Below are positions 1 to 8,287 of a DNA stretch of 64,000 bases, in pieces. This stretch comes from Castellaniella sp036379515 (GTDB lineage Bacteria; Pseudomonadota; Gammaproteobacteria; Burkholderiales; Burkholderiaceae_B), in assembly GCF_036379515.1 (NCBI RefSeq), contig NZ_DASVGN010000016.1:1-64000 (forward strand), in the 5' to 3' direction. The notes below the pieces were generated by a model. The model did no database searches. It worked only from the letters and a program-made list of their open reading frames with translations, and had not been told where the DNA came from. The first letter of the stretch is position 1, and each line of letters opens with the position of its first letter. Both the position numbers and the translations under genes were made by a program.

Positions 1-1
1 A

Positions 2-226
2 GAGCTTGCCACCGCCCGCCGCCTGGCCCTGGTCTGGGGCGTGCGCCCCGTGCACTTCCCCAAGCAACTGCACGAATCCAGCGAGATGATCGCCTGCGCC
101 ACCCGCAGTGCCTGCGACGCCGGGGTGGCCAAGCCTGGCGATACGCTGATTGTCATCGCCGGACTACCCTTCGGGCGCAGTGGAAGTACGAATCTGCTGC
201 ATGTGGCGCTCGTGCCCGCGAACTGA
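2..226 (+). CDS. pyk: Pyruvate kinase, C-terminal end (5' partial)
   Basis: The window opens inside this gene; only the last 74 residues are present. They match the C-terminal allosteric domain of pyruvate kinase, which makes pyruvate and ATP from phosphoenolpyruvate and ADP. Landmarks are the TARRLALVWGVRPV strand near the start, and the closing GDTLIVIAGLPFGRSGSTN followed by LLHVALV, the usual end of the enzyme. The frame is open from base 2 to the TGA at 224-226. Downstream on the opposite strand are decayed gene fragments, so pyk is the last intact gene before a deletion-scarred stretch. The catalytic domain lies outside the window and cannot be checked. Confidence 0.9.
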   Translation, partial: ELATARRLALVWGVRPVHFPKQLHESSEMIACATRSACDAGVAKPGDTLIVIAGLPFGRSGSTNLLHVALVPAN

Positions 227-262
227 ATCTCGTGCAGCGCTTGAAGCGCCACGGCTATGACC

Positions 263-391
263 TCAAAGCAGCAGGCCTGATCCACCGGCCCGTCTGCTGT
301 ATGCATCCACGACAAACTTGCAATTGGCCTCCCCCGCTGCGATCCGACGCTGCAGCTCAACGATCGATACCTCTTCAACTACGTCACTCAT
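263..391 (-). pseudogene. Truncated amidase N-terminus (remnant)
   Basis: Reading the minus strand from the ATG at 391-389 gives 42 residues beginning MSDVVEEVSIVELQRRIAAG and stopping at TGA (265-263). The pattern (ELQRRIAAGEAN..FVVDAYSRRA) resembles the N-terminal helix of GatA-type amidases, which are normally about 450-500 residues long. Nothing amidase-like follows the stop: the sequence runs straight into the 3' end of pyk. I read it as the stub of a deleted amidase gene that lay after a CoA-transferase gene in the same operon. The similarity is short, so the family call is tentative. Confidence 0.45.
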
Positions 392-411
392 GATCCATAC
401 TCCGGAGCTCC

Positions 412-443
412 CCACGACTCACCGAAAATTCGGTGAGTCGTGG
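412..443. repeat. Perfect inverted repeat, 15-bp arms
   Basis: The left arm CCACGACTCACCGAA (412-426) is exactly complementary to the right arm TTCGGTGAGTCGTGG (429-443), with a two-base spacer. It sits between the CoA-transferase remnant and the amidase remnant. No T tract follows on either strand, so it is not an obvious terminator. It could be an operator, a recombination scar or a cruciform-forming site. Confidence 0.8.
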
Positions 444-855
444 TCACCTTGTGCCAATAACTTCCCCATAACCAGAACGACGTCGATACCCGGCACTCCA
501 ACCGTTACAGTGGAGCCCTCTGGAGGCACCTTCGAAACAGCCAGCACGCCCATGACCCAACCCTGGACACCAGCATCTCGCTCGCTTGCAGATGACCCAG
601 TGTCACCACCATATTGCGCATCTGGGTCTCAGAATGGCTCAACGCCTAGCCGATGTATTCACCAGCCCCACAGGGACTCTAGCTGCATCGAACGCCTGCA
701 TCCAATGGCCGTGCCCTGCGTCTGCAACACCATGCTCATGGCCGCACACAATTCCGCCCGGTTTTCCATGCGATTTGTATTAATCTCGACACGGGAGTCA
801 GTGCGCCATTCTGAATGGCCCAGAACGTCGGCAGCGTGCTACACGCGGCACAAGT
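440..855 (-). pseudogene. Decayed CaiB/BaiF CoA-transferase, C-terminal fragment
   Basis: On the minus strand three frames in turn carry consecutive pieces of a CaiB/BaiF family CoA-transferase C-terminus. The first piece has VLGHSEWRTDSRVEINTNRM and then ENRAEL, like the usual 'lgrpeWa.DpRf.tn..R..nr.eL' block. The second has FDAARVPVGLVNTSA, the 'aGVPcgpVn' loop. The third has TQMRNMVVTLGHLQASEM, the 'qvlargmvve..hp..g' segment. An in-frame TAG lies just before the first piece, and at least two frameshifts separate the pieces. The N-terminal two thirds are missing, because the intact ArsC-like gene begins immediately upstream. This is a degraded gene, not an expressed protein. Confidence 0.65.
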
Positions 856-880
856 GTCGACAATAGCGACTGGGAAGATG

Positions 881-1234
881 CTATAGGATCTCTCTTACCA
901 CCTCTGCAGGTCGGCACAGCCTGATGCCCTTACGTGTTACGACGATCGGTCTACTGATAAGCTCGGGGTGCGCCACCATAAGATCCACCAGTTGATCTTC
1001 ACTCCACTTCGGATCATCAAGCAACAATTCATCGAAGATTGGTGCCTTCTTCCGAAGAAGTTGGCGTGCGGACATTTCGAGCTCTCGCAACAACTCCAGC
1101 AGCTTCGGCTTGGAAAGCCTGTCAGCCTCCATATAATCGACAAGTGCAGGTGCGAATCCTGCCCCCTCCACGATTTCCCGTGTACCTCGGCACGTCGGGC
1201 AACCATCGTAATAATAAATAGTGATGTTCTCCAT
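881..1234 (-). CDS. ArsC/Spx-family thioredoxin-fold protein (arsenate reductase-like)
   Basis: A 117-residue protein of the usual ArsC length. It has a CPTC motif at residues 12-15 after a short beta strand, the position of the catalytic cysteine of glutaredoxin-coupled arsenate reductases. It also has an SRPIVVT strand near residue 94 and a late arginine (LCRPAE), matching the anion-binding arginines of ArsC. The CxxC form, rather than a single CxxS/T cysteine, leaves open a general disulfide reductase role. AGGAG lies 7 bases before the ATG. It follows the class II aldolase on the same strand, so it is probably a distal member of that operon. There are no other arsenic genes nearby, so a true arsenate function is unproven. 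Confidence 0.75.
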   Translation of the reverse strand: MENITIYYYDGCPTCRGTREIVEGAGFAPALVDYMEADRLSKPKLLELLRELEMSARQLLRKKAPIFDELLLDDPKWSEDQLVDLMVAHPELISRPIVVTRKGIRLCRPAEVVREIL

Positions 1235-1278
1235 CCTGATCTCCTAGTACCTTTAACCTTTAGCCGTGACAAGGGTCT

Positions 1279-2061
1279 CTACTGAAGAGCCTCATCCCCA
1301 TCTCTCTTCAGAAGCTTCCTGGCGTAGTAGTGAAAACTCCCCTCTATGGATTTTTTGCTGAGTCGGTAATCGTGAGCTTCTTTGGCATTCTTTGGATCTA
1401 AGCTCTGAACCGTTCCTGCCGAACTCGCCAGAATCTGCATACGTGCAGCACGTTCAATAAAAATCCCCAAAACGCAGGACTCTTCGATCGAGCCAGTCGC
1501 AACAAGCTGCCCATGGTGCGCCAAAAGAATCGCGCGCTTGTCGCCAAGTGCTTCGTGGATCAACTTCCCTTCCTCATCTCCAACCGGCGCGCCTGGCCAA
1601 TACGGAAGATAGGCGCAGTCATCGTAGAACATACTGGTGTCCATATGAGCAGCAACAAGCGGTTGCCCGATGAGCGACAGTGCCGATACATACGGGGGGT
1701 GGGTATGGACAATGGCTGAAACGTTCGGCCGATGTCGATAAACCCACAGGTGGAATCGGTTCGAAGGATTAACCATACCTTCACCTTCCAGGATGTTTAG
1801 GTCATCGTCAACCAAAACAATGTTACTTGCGCTTGCCTCATCGAAGCCCAAGCCGAAACTCAACATCCAGTAAGTATCTGGCTTTTCACCTCTTGCAGTA
1901 ATCTGACCCGCCAAGCCGGACTCATGCCCCTGGTCCGCTAGAATCCTGCAAGTAAGAGCAACCTTCTGGGGAATCGTCCAATTCGGCATCTGAAAGTATC
2001 TTTCCATCTCCTTCTTTGTTTTTTCAAAATATGCTTCTTTATCACGAGTAATATGTTCCAC
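1279..2061 (-). CDS. Class II aldolase/adducin family protein
   Basis: About 260 residues of the AraD/FucA class II aldolase fold, zinc enzymes that cleave or epimerise sugar phosphates or decarboxylate hydroxy acids. The HTH zinc motif is in VSAIVHTHPPYVSALS, and the later zinc histidine is in LLAHHGQLVATGS. I chose the GTG at 2059-2061 because CTGGAG lies six bases upstream. An in-frame ATG at 2092-2094 would add 11 residues but has no ribosome binding site. Its neighbours are a tricarboxylate-type transporter and 2-hydroxyacid genes, suggesting catabolism of an organic acid; the substrate cannot be read from sequence. Base composition is AT-richer than most of the window. Confidence 0.85.
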   Translation of the reverse strand: MEHITRDKEAYFEKTKKEMERYFQMPNWTIPQKVALTCRILADQGHESGLAGQITARGEKPDTYWMLSFGLGFDEASASNIVLVDDDLNILEGEGMVNPSNRFHLWVYRHRPNVSAIVHTHPPYVSALSLIGQPLVAAHMDTSMFYDDCAYLPYWPGAPVGDEEGKLIHEALGDKRAILLAHHGQLVATGSIEESCVLGIFIERAARMQILASSAGTVQSLDPKNAKEAHDYRLSKKSIEGSFHYYARKLLKRDGDEALQ

Positions 2062-2165
2062 CACAATCTCCAGGATTAATCCAGATAAATACATAGAATA
2101 GGCTTATGGAATCAATCATCCCTCCTACCCGCTTAGACTTAGCACGCAACTCATACGGCAAGCAA

Positions 2166-3194
2166 TCACTTTCCGCTGATCATTCCAGCCGAGATCATGA
2201 TGTCCTTGGTCTTCGCTTCATCCTTTTGAAGATAGTCCGAGAAGGCCTTGCCAGTCAGAAATAGATTTTTATAGGCTCCTCTTTCGATATACTCTTTCCA
2301 TTCCTTAGTCTGGACTACCTTCTTCAGCAAGTTTGTGTAATATTCAACTTGGTCACTCGTTACCCCCTTCGGCATGAAGATCCCTCGTATCATCTGATAC
2401 TCAGCATCAATCCCCTCAGACTTGCACGTCGGAACGCTGTTCCAGGACATGTCACCGACAACCAACTTCTTATACGGCATGCGTTCCGAATCCATAACGC
2501 AGAGAGGCCGGACCTGCCCAGAACGCCACGTCGCAGCATGCTCTATGGGGTTGTTCACATCCGAGTTTATATGCTGCCCTACAAGCTGAGCAGTAATTTC
2601 ACCACCGCCTCTGTACGGAATAAACTTAAACTTGGCCCCAGTTGCTTGCTCTATGATCCTCGTCGCTACCTCGTCTTCCCGCTTTGCTCCGGCGCCCCCC
2701 ATCTTGAAGGTGTTGGGCTTGCTCTTCACCGCATTGATATATTCCGTCGCAGTATGGTAGGGAGACTTCGAATTGACCCACAGAACAAATTGATCCAGAG
2801 CCATCAATGCCACGGGTGTGGTGTCACGCCAATTGAAGGGCAAATTTGTCGTCAACGGAACCGTATAGAGGTTAGCCAGGGCAATCATTATCTTCTCCGG
2901 ATTTCCCTGGCTTTCTTTGAGGTCAATAAAGCCTTGTCCACCCCCACCACCATTTTCGATGGTCACTATCATCGGTTCTTTTGAAAACTTATGCTTGGCG
3001 ACGATACTCTGTATCATGCGGGCCATCTGATCCGCACCGCCGCCCGAACCGCCGGTCACGACAAAGGAGATCGGGCGAGTCGGCGCCCAAGCCGCGTCAG
3101 CAATTCCGGGTACAGCCAGAAGCGAACAACTTGCCGCAGCCAGGATCGCAGCCACTGGTGCCCGCCGAAAATACCTTATTCCTTTTGCCATCAT
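2166..3194 (-). CDS. tctC: TctC/Bug-family tricarboxylate transporter receptor
   Basis: A periplasmic solute-binding protein of the Bug/TctC family, about 342 residues, the usual size. After the start come basic residues (KGIRYFRRAPVAA) and a hydrophobic stretch ending near GIADAAW, a Sec signal peptide. The mature part begins with PTRPISFVVTGGSGGGAD, the typical Bug ligand-loop region. GGAGGAAG five to six bases before the ATG at 3192-3194 sets the start; an in-frame upstream ATG lacks one. It delivers a carboxylated ligand to the TctA/TctB membrane proteins encoded just upstream in the same operon. Confidence 0.9.
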   Translation of the reverse strand: MMAKGIRYFRRAPVAAILAAASCSLLAVPGIADAAWAPTRPISFVVTGGSGGGADQMARMIQSIVAKHKFSKEPMIVTIENGGGGGQGFIDLKESQGNPEKIMIALANLYTVPLTTNLPFNWRDTTPVALMALDQFVLWVNSKSPYHTATEYINAVKSKPNTFKMGGAGAKREDEVATRIIEQATGAKFKFIPYRGGGEITAQLVGQHINSDVNNPIEHAATWRSGQVRPLCVMDSERMPYKKLVVGDMSWNSVPTCKSEGIDAEYQMIRGIFMPKGVTSDQVEYYTNLLKKVVQTKEWKEYIERGAYKNLFLTGKAFSDYLQKDEAKTKDIMISAGMISGK

Positions 3195-3308
3195 GGTGTC
3201 TTCCTCCAATCTATCCAATTTATGAAGACGGAGCGTTCTGCTCGTCTGCCCAACCAGGCGACAACCCTATCTGGAATGCAGGTTGTCGTCGTCCTACCAT
3301 CGTTTACT

Positions 3309-4814
3309 CTAACGCCTCCTCAAGTGTCCCAACATGGTATCAATGAAAGTTCTAATCATTGGATATACCGCAAGTAGTATCGCCAACGCCATCAACGTCG
3401 TGACTAGCGGATTCGACCAGAATATCGAGAGGCTTCCATCGGAAGAAAGCATGGACTGCCTGAATGCATCCTCTGTCCTTCGCCCCAAAACAATGGCCAA
3501 TACCAATGGCGCCAGCGGATACTTCAGCTTTTTCAGGACATATCCGATCACCCCGAACACCAGCATGATCCATATATCAGCGGTCGAATTATTGACCACG
3601 TATGCGCCCACAGCACAAACCATTATGATCAATGCGGAGATCGTGGAAAACGAAATACGCATGATTGAAGCGAAGAACGGGACCGCTGAAAGGCAAACGA
3701 CGAGACCAACCACGTTACTGATATACATGCTTGCAACCAGCCCCCAGACAAAGTCGGGCTGTTCTCTGAACAGCAGTGGTCCTGGCTCCAGGCCCCATGT
3801 GATCAACCCCCCCAACAGCACTGCCGCAGTCGCCGAGCCCGGAATCCCGAGCGCCAGCATTGGCAGCAGGGAACTTGCACCGGACGCGTGTGCTGCCGTT
3901 TCAGGCGACAGCACCCCTCGGGGGTTTCCCTCTCCGAACTTTATTTCACCTTTTGAAAACCGGTCCTCAATCCCATAACCCATGAATGATGCCGCCGTCG
4001 CACCTCCCGGTGTCACCCCCATCCAGCACCCGACAATACAACTACGCACCAAGGAAGCCCAATACTTCGGAAGCTTGGCCCAAGTACGGAATACGTCCTT
4101 CGGTGTCAGACGCACACCCATGCCCTTGAACGTCAGGGATTTCTCGATAGTAAACAGGATTTCACCGATGCCAAACAGACCAATAACTGCAACTACAAAA
4201 TCGACGCCCTGAATAAGGCTGACTTGGCCGAACGTCAATCTCAGAGTCCCACTCATGGAATCCATTCCAACCTCGGCAACAGCAAAGCCAAACAGCGTCG
4301 CCAAAATCGTCTTCATGGGCGAGCCTTTGCTCGAACCGATGAAGCTACAAAAGGTCAGAAGATAAACACCAAAGAATTCGGGCGGGCCGAACTTCAGAGA
4401 GAACCTTGCAAGCGCGAGAGCGGAAAACGTGAGAAGGAGTATTCCCACCAATGCGCCCACAAAAGCTCCTGTGAACGATAGTGTCAAGGCCTCCGCAGCC
4501 TTCCCCTGTTGCGCCATTGGGAAGCCGTCGAAGGTCGTTGCTACTGATGTCGAGTCACCTGGTATGTTAAATAAGATCGAGGTTATCGAGCCACCGAACA
4601 ATGCACCCCAATAGATGCAAGACAGCATGATGATGGCGCTTACCGGAGTCATGCTGAACGTCAATGGCAAGAGTATCGCAACCCCGTTTGGGCCACCCAA
4701 GCCCGGCAGGACGCCAACGAATACTCCTAGGACAAGACCAAACAGCATCAATATCAGGTCATGCCAGTTCATTATCACATTCATGCCATGCAGCAGAAGT
4801 TCGAATTGTTCCAT
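3309..4814 (-). CDS. tctA: TctA-family large permease subunit
   Basis: A 501-residue polytopic inner membrane protein, the expected length for TctA, the large channel subunit of tripartite tricarboxylate transporters. It shows the diagnostic N-terminal GVLPGLGGPNGVAILLPLTF motif and a second glycine-rich GIPGSATAAVLLGGLITWG motif in the second half. About a dozen hydrophobic segments are visible. It lies between tctB (upstream) and tctC (downstream), forming a complete secondary transporter probably driven by the ion gradient. Confidence 0.93.
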   Translation of the reverse strand: MEQFELLLHGMNVIMNWHDLILMLFGLVLGVFVGVLPGLGGPNGVAILLPLTFSMTPVSAIIMLSCIYWGALFGGSITSILFNIPGDSTSVATTFDGFPMAQQGKAAEALTLSFTGAFVGALVGILLLTFSALALARFSLKFGPPEFFGVYLLTFCSFIGSSKGSPMKTILATLFGFAVAEVGMDSMSGTLRLTFGQVSLIQGVDFVVAVIGLFGIGEILFTIEKSLTFKGMGVRLTPKDVFRTWAKLPKYWASLVRSCIVGCWMGVTPGGATAASFMGYGIEDRFSKGEIKFGEGNPRGVLSPETAAHASGASSLLPMLALGIPGSATAAVLLGGLITWGLEPGPLLFREQPDFVWGLVASMYISNVVGLVVCLSAVPFFASIMRISFSTISALIIMVCAVGAYVVNNSTADIWIMLVFGVIGYVLKKLKYPLAPLVLAIVLGRRTEDAFRQSMLSSDGSLSIFWSNPLVTTLMALAILLAVYPMIRTFIDTMLGHLRRR

Positions 4815-4907
4815 TTATGACCTTTCCGTTTTGTGACGTTCAGGCGAACGCACCCGATTATTCTGGCGCCCGAGGACGCGTAGCCCCTGGGACTCGCGCA
4901 CCGGCGA

Positions 4908-5429
4908 CTAATAGCCCATCAGATGTTCGATATACCCCTTTGGCAGCGGTATGCTGAATACAATTTCGAAAAGCACAAATACAGATACAACTGATATCAC
5001 TGAAATTAGCAATGCCTTTCGAATTGGCTGCTTTCCAATCACCAAGATAAAATACAGGATGAATGGAAGCGATGACTCATATATCCCAATTACCTTTATC
5101 AGAGAGACATAGATAATCGTCGGAATCAGGACCTTGGCTATTCTCTTTACCCCAGAAATATCCGTGAATTGCTCCGTATCTTTCGGGCGTCTCAGTGCGA
5201 GACGCCAAAAGAGACCTAGTCCTACGATCGCCATCAGCAAACCGACCCTGAAGGGAAAGTACCCCGACTGCATTCCTTCTTCTGTCCAGCCGCACCCCAA
5301 CTTGTAGCTACTCCACGCGACCGCCAGCCCAAGCAGGACAAACCCAATCGCGACGAGCTGATCCACCCTGGATCTGCCGATGCCGCTGGCAGTGCCGGCC
5401 GGACGTTCGTCTTTCAGTTCGTCGGTCAT
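4908..5429 (-). CDS. tctB: TctB-family small permease subunit
   Basis: About 173 residues with four hydrophobic segments, the pattern of TctB, the small membrane subunit of tripartite tricarboxylate transporters. A hydrophilic N-terminus (MTDELKDERPAG) precedes the first helix (VDQLVAIGFVLLGLAVAWSS). GGAG six bases before the ATG at 5427-5429 favours this start over one 27 bases upstream. It is the first gene of the B-A-C transporter order in this operon. Confidence 0.87.
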   Translation of the reverse strand: MTDELKDERPAGTASGIGRSRVDQLVAIGFVLLGLAVAWSSYKLGCGWTEEGMQSGYFPFRVGLLMAIVGLGLFWRLALRRPKDTEQFTDISGVKRIAKVLIPTIIYVSLIKVIGIYESSLPFILYFILVIGKQPIRKALLISVISVVSVFVLFEIVFSIPLPKGYIEHLMGY

Positions 5430-5548
5430 ACAATTCTCCGTCACCCAATAGGTCAACTTCAGGAATCAATCGGCGCCCGTGCGCCGTGTCAACCTGCTGA
5501 ACGGGCTGCCTGCGAATATGCTGCATAGCAGGCAGCTCGTCCAGGTCC

Positions 5549-6757
5549 TCATCCGCGCAATGGCCTGGACCGCACCTCAGACTGCTCAGCTAGATACTCC
5601 ATCGCCACCTGTACCCCGCCCTTCTTATGCGGTACATGCGCGAGCTCCAAACCCATTTCCACCCCCGCCAGGGTGCCGCACACTGTCAGATCATTGAGAT
5701 CGCCCAAGTGACCAATGCGAAATACCCGGTCCTTAAGCTTTGTGAGCCCCTGCCCCAGCGACATGTTGAAGTGCTCGAACACAACGTTGCGAAAGGCGTC
5801 CGCCCCATGACCCTCGGGCATCATGACAGCCGTGAGGGATGGGCTGTAATGTTCCGGATCGGCACAAAGGATCTCCAGCCCCCACGTACGCACGGCACGT
5901 CGAGTCGCTTCAGCATGGCGTTTATGGCGAGCAAAGACTGTTTCCAGTCCTTCGGTAAACAGCATATCCAGCGCCTCATGCAGGCCGTAGAGCAAATTGG
6001 TAGACGGCGTGTAAGGGAAGTAGCCGGTCGCGTTGCTGGCGATCATGGCGTGCCAGTCCCAGAACGAGCGCGGCAGGGTGTTCTTTTCGCTCGCGGCAAG
6101 CGCCTTGTCGCTGACGGCATTGAAGGACAGACCGGGGGGCAACATCAGCCCTTTTTGCGAGCCGGCAACAGTCACATCCACGCCCCATTCATCGTGGCGA
6201 TAATCGATCGATCCCAGAGAAGAAATCGTGTCCACCATCAGCAGTGCAGGATGGCCGGCCCTATCGATGGCATCTCGCACAGCCTTGACATCACTGGTGA
6301 CCCCGGTGGCCGTCTCGTTGTGCACCACGCAAACCGCTTTAATCTCGTGCGTCGTGTCGGCCCGGAGATGAGCTTCGATATCGGCAGGGTCGGCTGCGCG
6401 GCGCCAATCACCCGGCAAGAACTGTACACGGACGCCAAGGCGTTCAGCCATCTTCTTCCATAAAGTGGCAAAGTGCCCGGTTTCCGCCATGAGAACCAGG
6501 TCGCCCGGCGAGAGCGTGTTGACCAACGCTGCCTCCCAGGCTCCCGTCCCGGAGGCCGGGTAGATGACCACAGGGTTTTGGGTCTTGAAGACTTTCTTCA
6601 TCCCGGCCAATACCGAGAGACCCAATGCACCAAACTCCGGCCCGCGGTGATCAATAGTGGGGTTGTCGATGGCGCGCAGGATTCGTTCGGGGACATTCGT
6701 GGGTCCCGGAATCTGGAGAAAATGACGCCCCGATGGGTGAGCGCTGAGAGTCAACAT
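5549..6757 (-). CDS. Class V aminotransferase, serine/alanine-glyoxylate type
   Basis: A 402-residue PLP-dependent fold type I aminotransferase close to serine-glyoxylate and alanine-glyoxylate aminotransferases. It has the N-terminal IPGPTNVPERILRA motif, the PLP-binding aspartate in MVDTISSLG (about D176) and the Schiff-base lysine K202 in AGSQKGLMLPPG. The enzyme would interconvert glyoxylate and glycine using serine or alanine as amino donor. Neighbouring GlcG genes, malate synthase G and a degraded 2-hydroxyacid dehydrogenase all point to glyoxylate metabolism. The exact amino donor cannot be decided from sequence. Confidence 0.88.
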   Translation of the reverse strand: MLTLSAHPSGRHFLQIPGPTNVPERILRAIDNPTIDHRGPEFGALGLSVLAGMKKVFKTQNPVVIYPASGTGAWEAALVNTLSPGDLVLMAETGHFATLWKKMAERLGVRVQFLPGDWRRAADPADIEAHLRADTTHEIKAVCVVHNETATGVTSDVKAVRDAIDRAGHPALLMVDTISSLGSIDYRHDEWGVDVTVAGSQKGLMLPPGLSFNAVSDKALAASEKNTLPRSFWDWHAMIASNATGYFPYTPSTNLLYGLHEALDMLFTEGLETVFARHKRHAEATRRAVRTWGLEILCADPEHYSPSLTAVMMPEGHGADAFRNVVFEHFNMSLGQGLTKLKDRVFRIGHLGDLNDLTVCGTLAGVEMGLELAHVPHKKGGVQVAMEYLAEQSEVRSRPLRG

Positions 6758-6812
6758 CGTGAAGGTTCCTTGAATGAATAAGTGAAAATGAGTAACGGAA
6801 ACAGGAGGCTAA

Positions 6813-7226
6813 TCACCGCTGAGCAGTCATAAGCGCCGCAATCCCTGCCTTCCCAATCTCTACGTCCTGAGTAGATTTCACGCCGGACACACCGACGGCA
6901 CCGATGACCTCTCCGTCAACCACGATAGGCACGCCGCCCTCGAGCATGACGGGCATCGGAACCGACAAATAGGCATAGCGCCCACTATTGATCGACTCCT
7001 CGTAATGACTGGACTCGTGACGCCCCAACGCGGCCGTCCGGGCCTTTCCCGGAGAAATCGTAGCCGTCATGGGTGAAGCCCCATCAAGTCGCAACATGCC
7101 CAGCAGATGGCCGCCATCGTCCACAACTGAAATCGTGACCCGCCAATCGTGTTCCTGCGCGTATCGGCTCGCCGCCTGGATGATCGTCTTCACATCGTCC
7201 GCCACCAAGACCGGTTTTGTTTTCAT
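6813..7226 (-). CDS. GlcG/HbpS-family protein (copy 1)
   Basis: A 137-residue member of the GlcG/HbpS (DUF336) family. The family signature is clear: WRVTISVVDDGGHLLGMLRL, then SPGKARTAA, then EGGVPIVVDGEVIGAVGVSG. Members bind small ligands or haem and often sit beside glycolate oxidase genes; their biochemical job is unsettled. GGAGGGAGTT directly before the ATG at 7224-7226 fixes the start. It lies between the aminotransferase and the broken FAD/Fe-S dehydrogenase. A close paralogue sits at 9022-9429 on the other side of the GntR gene. Confidence 0.88.
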   Translation of the reverse strand: MKTKPVLVADDVKTIIQAASRYAQEHDWRVTISVVDDGGHLLGMLRLDGASPMTATISPGKARTAALGRHESSHYEESINSGRYAYLSVPMPVMLEGGVPIVVDGEVIGAVGVSGVKSTQDVEIGKAGIAALMTAQR

Positions 7227-7257
7227 AACTCCCTCCAAAGAATTTTTTGTACCGGGC

Positions 7258-8096
7258 CTAGGCCAAGGCCCGCTTCAGCACTCGAGCCACATGCACCGCC
7301 TGGCGACCGGCACCGTCTTCGATCTGATGCCGACAGCTTGTCCCATCAGCCACGATGAGATCATCCGGGCCAGCCTGTCGCACGGCAGGCAGCAAAGAAA
7401 GCTCGGCCATCTTCATCGAGATATCAAAATGGTTGGCGCCGTACCCAAAGCTTCCCGCCATACCGCAGCAACTGGATTCAATGAGACTTACCTGCAAATC
7501 GGGAGTCAGCCCCAGCACGGTCTGCACCGACTTGACCGCGTCAAATGCCTTCTGATGACAATACCCATGCAACAGAGCATGTTTTTGCGGCAATGCTTTG
7601 AGCTCCAGCGTGAGCCGACCCGCTGTGTGTTCTCGCGTCAGGTATCCCTCGAACAGAAATGACTGCTTCGCCAGCGCCTTTGCATCGTCACCCAGCGCCA
7701 TGACCAAGAACTCGTCACGCAGCGAGAGAAGATTCGAGCTTGCAGCACTTGCAACCGACGCACAGATCCAGGCTTTCACGCACTTCTTCCGAGGTAAAGG
7801 CGTCCTTGTCTATTTGGCCCGAAAGCGCAAGGTGCAGGGTATTGGCCCACCCCCCGCGCCACGAACGAGGCTTGCAGCTCACTGCAGATATCGACGGCAA
7901 CCCGTACATCTTCAAAGGCCTTGGGAACCAGAACCCCGACGGGGTCCATCTGATAGATAGAAACATCGGTGGCATAACGCCCTCGGTCCGCACGATCGAA
8001 CAGGATTTCTCCTTGGACGTCGCAGGCAAGGCGCTCTGCGAGCTCGTTGCGCTTTACACCCGCATGTATGACCTTCGTTGGAACAGGAACGTCCAT
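7258..8096 (-). pseudogene. FAD-linked oxidase/Fe-S 2-hydroxyacid dehydrogenase with internal deletions (YdiJ-like)
   Basis: Three pieces of one large dehydrogenase lie in order on the minus strand in different frames. The N-terminal piece (8096 to about 7855) has KRNELAERLACDVQGEILFD, YATDVSIYQMDPVGVLVPKAF and DICSELQASFVARG, the start of the FAD-binding domain. The second (about 7870-7710) has AFTSEEVRESLDLCVGCKCC, a ferredoxin cluster motif. The third (about 7740-7258) has SLRDEFLVMALG, LLHGYCHQKAFDAV and ESSCCGMAGSFGYG, the C-terminal CCG cysteine-rich region. Intact relatives are around 1000 residues; only about 280 remain, so most of the FAD domain and the middle of the Fe-S region are deleted. 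The gene is dead, though its operon partners look intact. Confidence 0.85.
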
Positions 8097-8140
8097 GATG
8101 AGCGGTTGTCGTGGAGGTTAGAGAACCACTCACAACTTAA

Positions 8141-8155
8141 TTTTGAATGCAAAAT
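8141..8155. promoter_or_regulatory. Candidate GntR operator, copy 1
   Basis: TTTTGAATGCAAAAT, a near-palindrome with TTTTG and CAAAA arms. It matches a second copy at 8273-8287 in 14 of 15 bases. It lies in the divergent intergenic region between the minus-strand dehydrogenase operon and the plus-strand GntR gene, where a local regulator would bind. Confidence 0.6.
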
Positions 8156-8272
8156 ACTTTATCAAAAGAAATCTAAAAAAGAAACTGCTCCCAAGGATTT
8201 TTTGATTGGTAATTACCCTAGAAGCATGAGAAATATCCGATGTAGTAAAATCGATTCGACTCGCCATGTGAC

Positions 8273-8287
8273 TTTTGTATGCAAAAT
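8273..8287. promoter_or_regulatory. Candidate GntR operator, copy 2, covering the gntR start codon
   Basis: TTTTGTATGCAAAAT, the second copy of the element at 8141-8155. The ATG of the GntR gene (8279-8281) is inside it, so binding could block translation start or early transcription of the regulator's own gene. Confidence 0.6.

Noticed and set aside
318..866. A 182-codon plus-strand open frame in the region after pyk
   Set aside because: The opposite strand carries recognisable CaiB and amidase fragments; the plus-strand translation is low-complexity and unlike any protein family.
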